From JAKFEW01 sp036675505 (GTDB lineage: Bacteria; Cyanobacteriota; Sericytochromatia; S15B-MN24; JAQBPE01), in contig JAKFEW010000121.1 in NCBI GenBank assembly GCA_036675505.1, forward strand, positions 1 through 25,454: DNA of 25,454 nt, written 5' to 3'. The translations under genes were made by a program, and so were the position numbers. Shown in pieces: positions 6,846 through 13,458 of the stretch; position 1 is the stretch's first letter; each line of letters starts with the position of its first letter. The notes beneath the pieces are model-generated. The model saw only the letters and a program-made list of their open reading frames with translations. It did no database searches and was not told the DNA's origin.

Positions 6846-7700
6846 TCAGGTCGGTAACGATACAGCAGGCTTCGAGTGCCGCCAGGCCCACTGGGCGGTC
6901 AAGATCGCCAGGAAAACGGCCAGGCCGAGCGCCGCCGTGACGCCCGAAGGGTTGGCGTTCAGCACCACCGCCAGCGCCATCCCGGCCACGGCCTCCGTCG
7001 CCGCGAAGACCGCCGCCAGCGCGAGCATCCCTGGCAGCCGGCGGGCGAGCAGGAAGGCGGTGGCGCCAGGGGTGATGAAGAAGGCGATCGCGAGCACGAT
7101 GCCCACGGCCCGCAGCGCCGCGACGGTCGCGAGCGCGAGCATGCCGAGCAGCGCGTAGTGCACGAAGCGCTCCGGCATGCCGATCACGCGGGCCTGCACG
7201 GGGTCGAAGCTCGAGAGCGCGAGCTGTTTGTAGCCCAGCGCGAGCCCCACCAGCGCCACCGCCAGGACGGCCACCGCGAGCTCGAGGCTGCCGGGCCTGG
7301 CGGCGAGCGCCTCGCCGTAGATCACGCAGCCCGGGTCGAGGTCGACGCTGCGCAGGCCCGAGAGCAGCACGATGCCGAAGGCGAAGAGCGCCGTGAACGT
7401 CACGCCCATCGCGGCGTCTTCCTTGAGGCGCGTGCGCCGCGTGAGGAAAGCGACGGCCGCCACGCACGCGAGGCCCGACGCCACGGCGCCGACCAGGAAC
7501 GCGCCGGCCGCGTAGCCCGCGAACATGTAGCCGATCACCACGCCCGGCAACACCGCGTGGCTCACGGCGTCGGCGAGCAGGGTCATCCGCTTCAGCATCA
7601 GGAAGCTGCCGACGAGCGTGCAGAGCACCGCCGCCACGGCCACCAGCGCGGTGGCCTGCCAGAACCAGGGCGTCGCGAAGATCCCCCAGGCCTCAGGCAC
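6846..7700 (-). CDS. Metal ABC transporter permease (ABC-3 family), second permease
   Basis: An inner-membrane permease of the ABC-3 family (TroC/TroD, MntB, ZnuB). The 284 residues contain about eight or nine hydrophobic segments. The family landmarks are MTLLADAVSHAVLPGVVIGY near residues 39-58, the coupling-helix region SFDPVQARVIG, and FFITPGATAFLLARRLP near the C-terminus. The start is a GTG at 7700, overlapping the end of the first permease by eight bases (GTGCCTGA). As the last gene of the operon it probably forms a heterodimeric channel with the first permease, as TroC and TroD do. Mn2+ is the likeliest substrate given the regulator and binding protein; Zn2+ or Fe2+ cannot be excluded. 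Confidence 0.93.
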   Translation of the reverse strand: MPEAWGIFATPWFWQATALVAVAAVLCTLVGSFLMLKRMTLLADAVSHAVLPGVVIGYMFAGYAAGAFLVGAVASGLACVAAVAFLTRRTRLKEDAAMGVTFTALFAFGIVLLSGLRSVDLDPGCVIYGEALAARPGSLELAVAVLAVALVGLALGYKQLALSSFDPVQARVIGMPERFVHYALLGMLALATVAALRAVGIVLAIAFFITPGATAFLLARRLPGMLALAAVFAATEAVAGMALAVVLNANPSGVTAALGLAVFLAILTAQWAWRHSKPAVSLPT

Positions 7701-8592
7701 CGACCACCTCCGCGCGCCGGGCGGGCTGGCCGAAGCGGCCCTTGAGCAGGGTGAACGCCAGCGCGATCAAGAAGAAGCCGGTCGCGGCCAGCACGATCGC
7801 AGCACCGCTCGCCCAGCCGAACAGGTGGCTGCAGGCCAGACCCACCACCGCCGAGGCGCCGCCGAGCATGGTCGCGACGACCAGCATCGGCCCGAAGCGC
7901 GCGACGAGCAGATAGGCCGTGGCGCCCGGGATGACCAGCAGGGCCACCACCAGGACCGCCCCCACCACGGGCAGGCTCACGATCACGGTGCCGGTGAGCA
8001 CGCTCATGAGGATCGCCGTGAGCGCGCCGACCGGCAGCCCCATGGTCATCGCCTGCACGGGGTCGAAGCTGAGCAGCTGCAGCTGCCGGTAGGCGAGCAC
8101 GACCAGCAGCAGCACGGTGGCGAGGGCGCCCGCGGCCCAGCCGACCTCGACCGGGCCGATGCCCAGCGCGCGGCCGAAGAGGAAGGTGGTGACGCCGCTC
8201 GAGCCGGCCTGGTTCAGGCTCATGATGGCCACGCCGAGCCCGAACATGCCGGTGAAGACCACGCCGATCGCGGTGTCCGGGCGGTGCCGGCTGACGCGCG
8301 GGATCCAGGCCACCAGCAGGGCCGCGATCAGGCCGGCCACCAGGGCGCCCACGAAGATCGCCGTGAACTGCTTGCCGCCGAGCAGGTAGCCCACCATCAC
8401 GCCCGGCAGCACGGCGTGGCCGAGCGCGTCGCCGAACAGCGAGAGCCTGCGCAAGATGATGAAGCAGCCCAGCAGCCCGCAGGCCATGCCGATCAGCACG
8501 GTGCCCGCGAGGCTGTACCGCAAGAAATCGTACTTGAGGGTCAGGAGGTCGGTGAGCGCGGTCGCCGTGGCCGGAGAAAAAAGACTGTCCAA
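7693..8592 (-). CDS. Metal ABC transporter permease (ABC-3 family), first permease
   Basis: The 299-residue ABC-3 permease has about nine hydrophobic segments and the family motifs RRLSLFGDALGHAVLPGVMVGY (about 49-70), SFDPVQAMTMGLPV, and LVIPGATAYLLVARFGPML. The start is a TTG at 8592, seven bases after the ATPase stop; the sequence GGAGGGGTAGGAA around that stop supplies its ribosome binding site. It is clearly paralogous to the next permease, and the two together would build the transmembrane pathway for the divalent cation delivered by the binding protein. Confidence 0.93.
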   Translation of the reverse strand: MDSLFSPATATALTDLLTLKYDFLRYSLAGTVLIGMACGLLGCFIILRRLSLFGDALGHAVLPGVMVGYLLGGKQFTAIFVGALVAGLIAALLVAWIPRVSRHRPDTAIGVVFTGMFGLGVAIMSLNQAGSSGVTTFLFGRALGIGPVEVGWAAGALATVLLLVVLAYRQLQLLSFDPVQAMTMGLPVGALTAILMSVLTGTVIVSLPVVGAVLVVALLVIPGATAYLLVARFGPMLVVATMLGGASAVVGLACSHLFGWASGAAIVLAATGFFLIALAFTLLKGRFGQPARRAEVVGA

Positions 8593-8599
8593 CCGGTTC

Positions 8600-9418
8600 C
8601 TACCCCTCCACGATCGCCTGCTGGCCGCCCTCCAGCGTCACCAGGCGTCCGCCGTAGGCCTGCTGCAACAGGGCCGGCTTGAACACGTCTTCCGTGGGCC
8701 CACACGCGACCACGCGCCGGTTGAGCAGCAACAGATGGTCGAAGTAGCGCGACGCCGTGGCGAGGTCGTGGTGCACCGCGACGACCGAGCCGCCCTGATC
8801 GCGGATCGCCTTGAGCAGCTCGATGATCACGCTCTCGCTGGCCGCGTCGACGCCCGCGAGCGGCTCGTCGAGCAGGTAGAGCTCGGCCTCCTGGGCCAGG
8901 GCGCGGGCCAGGAACACGCGCTGCTGTTGACCGCCCGACAGGTCGCTGATGCGGCGCTGGTGCAAATCGGCGAGGCCGACGCGCTCGAGCGCCACCATCG
9001 CGGCATCCCGCTCGGCCTTGCCCGGCCATTTCCACCAGGGCATGCGGCCGTAGCGGCCCATCACGACGACGTCGCGCACGGTGGCCGGGAAGTCCCAGTC
9101 CACGCTCGAGCGCTGCGGCACGTAGGCCACGCGGTTCTGGCGCTCGCGCAGGGTCGCGCCGAGCACGCTCACCTGGCCGGCCGTGCCCTCGAGCAGGCCG
9201 AGCATGGCCTTGATCAGCGTGCTCTTGCCGGCGCCGTTCGGGCCGACCACGCCGGTCATGCTCGCGCGCGGCAGCTTGAAGGCCACGCCCTCAAGCACGG
9301 CGTGGCCGATGTAGCCGGCGCGCAGGCCGTCGACGGCGAGCGCCCACGGACCAGTCTCGTCCGAGGTGCGGAAGGCGCTCGGCTGGGCTGGCCCGGCGAG
9401 CCGATCGAAGGCGTTCAT
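8600..9418 (-). CDS. Metal ABC transporter ATP-binding protein
   Basis: Cytoplasmic ATPase of the Mn/Zn/Fe chelate uptake branch. The 272 residues include Walker A GPNGAGKST (59-67), the Q-loop region YVPQRSSVDWDFPATVRDVV, which is characteristic of the TroB/MntA/SitB type, the signature LSGGQQQR, Walker B LYLLDEP with the D-loop AGVDAAS, and the switch His in VAVHHDLA. The ATG at 9418 overlaps the stop of the binding-protein gene by four bases (ATGA). An N-terminal extension of about 25 residues precedes the domain. It powers the two following permeases. Confidence 0.95.
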   Translation of the reverse strand: MNAFDRLAGPAQPSAFRTSDETGPWALAVDGLRAGYIGHAVLEGVAFKLPRASMTGVVGPNGAGKSTLIKAMLGLLEGTAGQVSVLGATLRERQNRVAYVPQRSSVDWDFPATVRDVVVMGRYGRMPWWKWPGKAERDAAMVALERVGLADLHQRRISDLSGGQQQRVFLARALAQEAELYLLDEPLAGVDAASESVIIELLKAIRDQGGSVVAVHHDLATASRYFDHLLLLNRRVVACGPTEDVFKPALLQQAYGGRLVTLEGGQQAIVEG

Positions 9419-10326
9419 CGGAGTCCCTCCACGATGAGCGACACGTTGTCGCGGATCATGCCCACGTAGGTGCCGCCCGCCGAATCGAGCGGGCCGGTCG
9501 AGTCGCTGTACAGCGCGCCGCCGACCCGGGTGTCGGTCTCGCGCGCGACCTGCTCGATCAGCTTGGGGTTGACCGACGTCTCGACGAAGAGCGTCTTCAC
9601 GCCGGTCTTCTCGACCAGGTTCACCACGCGCGCGACGTCCTGGGTGCTGGCCTCGGCGTCGGTGGAAATGCCCTGCACGGGCACGACCTCGAAGCCGTAG
9701 GCCTCGCCGAAGTACGCGAAGGCATCGTGGCTGGTGACGAGCTTGCGGCGCTCGGCCGGCACGGCCTTCACGCGCGTGCGCACCCAGGTGTCGAGCGTCT
9801 CGAGCTGCTGGTCGTACAGCTGCGCGTTGGCCTTGTAGACGTCGAGACCGGGCTTGTCCAGCTCGCCGAGCGTGCGCGTGACGTTCACGACCGCCTGGCG
9901 CCAGCGCGTGACGTCGAACCAGAAGTGCGGGTCCGGCACCTTGGCGTCGAAGGGGCTCGCGCGGTGCGCGACGCCCGCGGAGACCACCACGACCGGCTTC
10001 CCGCCGCCCGCGTTGTGGATCAGATCCTCGACCCAGTGCTCGAGCTTGAGGCCGTTGATGAAGACGACGTCGGCCTTGGCGATCGCCTCGGCGTCACTCG
10101 GCACGGGCTTGTAGACGTGCGGGTCGCCGCCCGGCGCCATGATGCCTTTCACGTCGACGCGGTGGCCGCCCACCTGGCGGACCAGGTCCGCGATCATGGT
10201 GGTCGTCGCGACGGCCCTGAGCTTGGTGGCGCCGCCCTCGGTCGAGGCGGGCTGCTTGCCCGGGTCGCAGGCCGCGAGGGTCAAGCTGGTGACGGCGGCC
10301 GTGACGCCTGCGATGAGGATGCGCAT
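9415..10326 (-). CDS. Metal-binding lipoprotein of the ABC transporter (TroA/ZnuA-like)
   Basis: Cluster A-I/A9 substrate-binding protein. The lipobox LAAC puts the lipidated Cys at residue 20. Four expected metal ligands are visible: His70 in GGDPHVYKP, His134 in DPHFWFD, His200 in TSHDAF and Asp275 in YSDS. The His-His-His-Asp set is the TroA arrangement (Mn/Zn); PsaA/SitA-type manganese proteins have Glu in place of the third His. The long His-rich loop of ZnuA is absent, which argues against a dedicated zinc protein. 303 residues is the normal length. Its ATG shares one base with the TGA of the regulator gene (TGATG), so it is translated from the same message. Confidence 0.95.
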   Translation of the reverse strand: MRILIAGVTAAVTSLTLAACDPGKQPASTEGGATKLRAVATTTMIADLVRQVGGHRVDVKGIMAPGGDPHVYKPVPSDAEAIAKADVVFINGLKLEHWVEDLIHNAGGGKPVVVVSAGVAHRASPFDAKVPDPHFWFDVTRWRQAVVNVTRTLGELDKPGLDVYKANAQLYDQQLETLDTWVRTRVKAVPAERRKLVTSHDAFAYFGEAYGFEVVPVQGISTDAEASTQDVARVVNLVEKTGVKTLFVETSVNPKLIEQVARETDTRVGGALYSDSTGPLDSAGGTYVGMIRDNVSLIVEGLR

Positions 10327-11093
10327 CAGGCCTCCTCGATCGTGGCGACCGGCTCGACGAACACGCTGTCCGTCACCTGCGCGCCCAGGGAATGCTGCGC
10401 GGCGCTCACGCGCACCACGAGCGGGCCGTCGAAGGGCGCCTTGTCGAGCACCTCGACGATCGTGTTGGGGTACATGCCGAGCTTGCCCAGGTAGCGCAGG
10501 AGGTCCGGGTCGCTGTCGCGCACGCGGCGGATGCGCACGGTCTGGCCGGGCAGGATCGCCGTGAGCGGGTCGTAGCGCACCGAGGACATGAAGCCGTCCT
10601 TGGTGGGGATCGGGTCGCCGTGGGGATCTTCGGTGGGCTCGTCGAGGAAGGCCGCCATGCGGTCCTCCATCTCCTCGGAGATGACGTGCTCGAGGCGCTC
10701 GGCCTCGGCATCGACCTGGTCCCAGGTGTAGCCGAGGGCCTTGATCAAGTAAAGCTCGATCAGCCGGTGGTGGCGGATCATCTCGAGCGCGACCCGGCGG
10801 CCGAGCTCGGTGAGCACGACGCCCTGGTAGGGGCTGTGGGTCAGCAGCTCGGCCTTGGCGAGCTTCTTGACCATCCCGCTCACCGAGGCGGGCGAGACGT
10901 TCATCTTTTCGGCGATCGCCGAGGTGGTGACCGCGTGCCCGCCGTCCTGGAGCTTGTAGATGACCTTGATGTAGTCCTGGATCGCCGTGGTGGTATCACC
11001 CAGGGCGCTCTCCCAGGTGCCATGCGCGACGGACGAATGCCCAGTGCGGGCGAACTCTCCGTTACGGTTTGGCTGCTGACTGTTTTTAGGCAT
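10326..11093 (-). CDS. DtxR/MntR-family metal-dependent repressor
   Basis: The 255-residue product has an N-terminal extension of about 33 residues, a winged helix (about 34-95; recognition segment VSPASVSGMVKKL), a dimerisation/metal domain (about 96-175, with the family mark HGDPIP) and a C-terminal FeoA-like SH3 domain (about 180-250). Asp40 aligns with MntR Asp8. Glu132, Glu135 and His136 (ERLEH) match the MntR E-x-x-E-H set, where iron-responsive DtxR has Cys at the first position; His109 is the other expected ligand. Lys43 replaces MntR Glu11, so one metal site may be altered. I infer a manganese-type regulator of this operon. The ATG at 11093 is only six bases from a consensus -10, so the mRNA may be leaderless. 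It is the first gene of a five-gene operon. Confidence 0.92.
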   Translation of the reverse strand: MPKNSQQPNRNGEFARTGHSSVAHGTWESALGDTTTAIQDYIKVIYKLQDGGHAVTTSAIAEKMNVSPASVSGMVKKLAKAELLTHSPYQGVVLTELGRRVALEMIRHHRLIELYLIKALGYTWDQVDAEAERLEHVISEEMEDRMAAFLDEPTEDPHGDPIPTKDGFMSSVRYDPLTAILPGQTVRIRRVRDSDPDLLRYLGKLGMYPNTIVEVLDKAPFDGPLVVRVSAAQHSLGAQVTDSVFVEPVATIEEA

Positions 11094-11100
11094 GGCTAAA
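11085..11100 (+). promoter_or_regulatory. Palindromic operator, probably for the MntR/DtxR-type repressor
   Basis: TTTAGGCATGGCTAAA is a 16-bp near-perfect palindrome (one mismatched pair). It resembles DtxR/IdeR/TroR boxes (TTAGG...CCTAA type). It covers the start codon of the regulator gene and touches the last base of its -10 box, the position expected for metal-dependent autorepression of the whole operon. Confidence 0.65.
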
Positions 11101-11128
11101 TTATACCCGAGCACGGTTGGCGCATCAA
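11100..11128 (-). promoter_or_regulatory. Promoter of the metal-uptake operon
   Basis: TTGATG (11128-11123), a 17-bp spacer and a perfect TATAAT (11105-11100) on the minus strand. Six bases separate the -10 from the ATG at 11093, so transcription would begin at or next to the start codon. No Shine-Dalgarno can therefore be present on this transcript. Confidence 0.75.
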
Positions 11129-11221
11129 TGTACGGGTTTACCGAACCCTTTGAACGATCGCTTGCCGGGTAGGAAAAGTCTGGACGGCGTGCTCGATAGA
11201 CGACAGTCATGGGGTGGTGGA

Positions 11222-11860
11222 ATGACGTGGTGGACGAGGTCCATGCGCATGGTGGTCGTCATGAGTGCCGCCGCAAGCGCGCCCGCCGTGGCGGCCACGG
11301 TTCCCGCGGTCGAGCGCACGAGTGGCGGCGTGATCGCCGCGAGTGCTTTCGTCGGCTCTCAGTCCGTGGCGGCCGATTTCGTGGTGGGAGGTCCGGTCTT
11401 GGTCGGCCTCGCGGGAACGCTGTTCGATACCGACATCCCGCGGGACCACTTCGTGGCCGCTAGAATCACTCATCGCCTCTGGACGGGGCCTGGTGGAAGC
11501 GCGTTGGGCTACCTCATCAGCGCCGGGTGGAAGACCACTTACATCGGTGACTGGGGCTACGATTCACAGGCGGAACTGATGCCGGCGCTCGTCGGAACAT
11601 TGGTCCTCGCTCGGTCCGCCGGCATGACCGCCAAGCTGCGCGTGACGTATGGCCCGGTATTCGTTCCGTACAAGTATGGGGCCTTCCGCCATTCAGCGTT
11701 AGGGTTGCCTTTCGATACCGGCCCGGATGATACGGGAAGCCACCGACTGTTGCCTCCCATCTCATGGGGCTTGAACCCCGAGATCGGGGTGGACCTAGCG
11801 AACGGCTTCGAATGGTTCTGCAGCTTGCGTGGGGAATTCGGAGCCCGATATCGATGGTGA
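11222..11860 (+). CDS. Secreted barrel-like protein, first of a tandem pair
   Basis: 212 residues from the ATG at 11222, behind GGGGTGGTGGA. A Sec signal peptide (MTWWTRSMRMVVVMSAAASAPAVAA) is followed by alternating hydrophobic/polar strands with many Gly, Tyr and Trp (AARITHRLWTGPGGSALGYLISAGWK; LRVTYGPVFVPY). The C-terminus ends in Tyr-Arg-Trp, an aromatic end typical of outer-membrane beta-barrels. The central segment, from VAARITHRL through LMPALVGTL to GPVFVP, lines up with that of the next gene, so the two are paralogues. Family not recognised. It lies divergent from the metal regulator across 128 bp, and co-regulation is possible but not shown. Third codon positions are less GC-biased than in most neighbours. 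Confidence 0.72.
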   Translation: MTWWTRSMRMVVVMSAAASAPAVAATVPAVERTSGGVIAASAFVGSQSVAADFVVGGPVLVGLAGTLFDTDIPRDHFVAARITHRLWTGPGGSALGYLISAGWKTTYIGDWGYDSQAELMPALVGTLVLARSAGMTAKLRVTYGPVFVPYKYGAFRHSALGLPFDTGPDDTGSHRLLPPISWGLNPEIGVDLANGFEWFCSLRGEFGARYRW

Positions 11861-12492
11861 GATTTTTCGATAACTTCGTCCTGGCTGGGACCGTCATCAG
11901 TAGCATCCTCGCAACGACGACCTGCGCGGCGGCGAGCAATCTCCCGGCCGTTGATCTGGCGGGACACGAGGGCATCGCTAGTGGCGGCGTGTTCTTTTTC
12001 GATACGACCGCCTTTACCACCACCGCATTCGACGTGGGCGTGGCAAGCGGCCTATCCGTCGGTGTCGCGGCACAGTCCTGGCCCACCTTATTCAGCCGGA
12101 CTCGGGAGCAGAACGTCTTCCTGGCTGCGCGGTTGACCGGCCAGGTGGCTCGGATGCCGAGTGGCGTGATGCTCGGATACTCCATCGCGCTCGTGAATCG
12201 CCTCGCCAGCGCAGTCTACCCAGGACAGGCGGCCGGCGGCCAGATCATTCCAGCGTTCGTCGGCGCCATATCGTTACCCGATTGGGAGGGCATGCCGGTT
12301 ACTGCAAGGTTCCTGGTCGGTGTCGCGGTCCCTTGGGCGGCATTTCGAAGTGATCCGTCGGCAAATGGAGATTTGCCGACGCCACCAGATTGGCACGTTG
12401 TGCCTAATGCCGAAATCGCAATCGGATTGGCACCAGGATGGGAAGCGGTGGTCGGGGGCGGCAGCCTCATCGGCCTGCGGACCTACCGGTGA
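11854..12492 (+). CDS. Secreted barrel-like protein, second of a tandem pair
   Basis: 212 residues from the ATG at 11854, which overlaps the end of the previous gene by seven bases (ATGGTGA), with GGAG ten bases ahead. The signal peptide is MVRFFDNFVLAGTVISSILATTTCAAA. A Cys precedes the AAA, but the lipobox is poor, so signal peptidase I cleavage is likelier. The mature part repeats the architecture of the upstream gene (LAARLTGQV, MLGYSIAL, IIPAFVGAI, FLVGVAVPW), supporting a duplication followed by marked divergence. Both were kept at the same length. Same caveats on family and function. It ends eight bases before the convergent antitoxin gene. Confidence 0.7.
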   Translation: MVRFFDNFVLAGTVISSILATTTCAAASNLPAVDLAGHEGIASGGVFFFDTTAFTTTAFDVGVASGLSVGVAAQSWPTLFSRTREQNVFLAARLTGQVARMPSGVMLGYSIALVNRLASAVYPGQAAGGQIIPAFVGAISLPDWEGMPVTARFLVGVAVPWAAFRSDPSANGDLPTPPDWHVVPNAEIAIGLAPGWEAVVGGGSLIGLRTYR

Positions 12493-12499
12493 GTCGACC

Positions 12500-12910
12500 T
12501 CAAGAAGGTCGTGCGCCCGGCGAATCGACCGGCGTGTCTGGTCGGAGGTTTCCTCGCTCCAACCCGTCGATCTGGTCGTAAACTCCCAGAAGTGCCAGTT
12601 TGATGTCGAGGATCCGGCTGAGCTCCCGCGCTTCGTCCGGGTCGTTCCGATACTGCGCTTCCAACCGGACCAACCCCTCCTGGATGAACTGCCGCGCGAG
12701 CACGCTCGCCTCGATCCCCGCGACGTGCGCCATACCTCGCAGGCGGTGGATCTCCCTGGGCGTGAGGCGGACGGAGTAAGGCCGGGGCGTGTGGTCCTCG
12801 GCGATGAGCTGGCTCACGGTGCGCTTGCCGGCGCGCTTCGCCATCAGCTCGCGCCCGGACGCCTCGACAATGCGCCGCGTTTCGGGATCCATTTCGCTAT
12901 GGTCATCCAT
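12500..12910 (-). CDS. Antitoxin-like protein, CopG/RHH type (copy 1)
   Basis: 136 residues from the ATG at 12910, chosen because it matches the start of its paralogue at 15120 and overlaps the toxin stop by eight bases. The conserved core is MDPETRRIVE.SGR.LMAKR.GKRTVSQLIAEDHTPRPYSVRLT, then EIHRLRGMA....IEAS.LARQFI..GL..LEAQ. The RPYSVRLTPREIHRLRGMA segment looks like the beta-strand and helix of a ribbon-helix-helix (CopG antitoxin type) DNA-binding and dimerisation unit, followed by a helical tail. Such proteins neutralise the toxin and repress their own operon. The partner lies directly upstream in the same operon. Paralogue identity is obvious over about 100 residues. Confidence 0.75.
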   Translation of the reverse strand: MDDHSEMDPETRRIVEASGRELMAKRAGKRTVSQLIAEDHTPRPYSVRLTPREIHRLRGMAHVAGIEASVLARQFIQEGLVRLEAQYRNDPDEARELSRILDIKLALLGVYDQIDGLERGNLRPDTPVDSPGARPS

Positions 12911-13223
12911 AGTTCGCAAAGTCCTCTTCATCAGCCTCTAAGACGAACGTGACACGTGCGACCTCGCCACGATCACCCACATCCACGAACTCGACTACCA
13001 GGAACGCCAGGATGCGCGCGCCGGCGACATCGTCCTCCGATAATACCGGCCTGGAGCCCGCTTCGGAACGGGCGTACCCGACGACCCGGATCAGCGTCCC
13101 TGCTGGCGTCGGGGTCTCCTGATACGTGAACCGACGCCCCGGCCCGATCGCCTCCGCGATCTGGGCATCCGAAAACCGCGGGTCGACGAACTGGACCCAC
13201 GCGCGATCGATGCGCCTCACCAT
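12903..13223 (-). CDS. Putative toxin gene of a type II toxin-antitoxin pair
   Basis: 106 residues from the ATG at 13223; in-frame TTG codons upstream are possible alternatives. The sequence is an alpha/beta mix: a helix (FSDAQIAEAI), then strands (TLIRVVGYAR; ARILAFLVVEFVDV; EVARVTFVLEADEEDFANYG). The order helix, GxxxRVVGYA, hydrophobic strand, RVTFVLEA resembles the BrnT layout, but the BrnT N-terminal KH residues are not visible, so the assignment is weak. The toxin call rests mainly on context: a small gene immediately upstream of, and overlapping by eight bases, a CopG-type antitoxin, with a palindromic element just before its start. The second antitoxin copy lacks an intact version of this gene. 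Confidence 0.6.
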   Translation of the reverse strand: MVRRIDRAWVQFVDPRFSDAQIAEAIGPGRRFTYQETPTPAGTLIRVVGYARSEAGSRPVLSEDDVAGARILAFLVVEFVDVGDRGEVARVTFVLEADEEDFANYG

Positions 13224-13250
13224 CGTAATACCGTTCGCAATACGAAACAA
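13222..13250 (-). promoter_or_regulatory. 21-bp operator (13224-13244) in a possible promoter spacer, copy 1
   Basis: The 21 bp directly before the toxin ATG read, on the plus strand, CGTAATAC-CGTTC-GCAATACG, an imperfect inverted repeat. Seventeen of 21 positions match the element at 15161-15181. On the minus strand it lies exactly between TTGTTT and TACGAT with 17-bp spacing, an ideal place for repression. The -10 hexamer overlaps the toxin ATG, which is awkward; the toxin may be read from a promoter farther upstream. Confidence 0.55.
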
Positions 13251-13351
13251 GCCATGACCACATCGTATCAACCAATACAACGCGAGAGTGGCGATTCGAC
13301 TCGCTCGCGCGAGCCGTTACCGCGGCGGCTCGAACAAAGACAAGATCCGCG

Positions 13352-13381
13352 GGAAACTACGGAGAAATTGCCGGAAACTAC
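13352..13381 (+). repeat. Two direct repeats spaced 21 bp
   Basis: GGAAACTAC occurs at 13352-13360 and 13373-13381, starts 21 bp apart (two helical turns), in the divergent region between the toxin operon and the propeller gene. The spacing suits a tandem regulator site ahead of the gene at 13459. Nothing else was identified in 13251-13458. Confidence 0.35.
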
Positions 13382-13458
13382 TGATTTACCGCGCTTTAGG
13401 GCGAAAAGTGATGCGCGGTGCGGTACGAACGCCATGGACCATTCGCAGGAGCACGACC

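Noticed and set aside
6846..11093. Considered as a zinc (Znu) uptake operon
   Set aside because: The binding protein lacks the His-rich loop of ZnuA and the regulator is DtxR/MntR-type rather than Zur, so manganese is likelier; zinc is not fully excluded.
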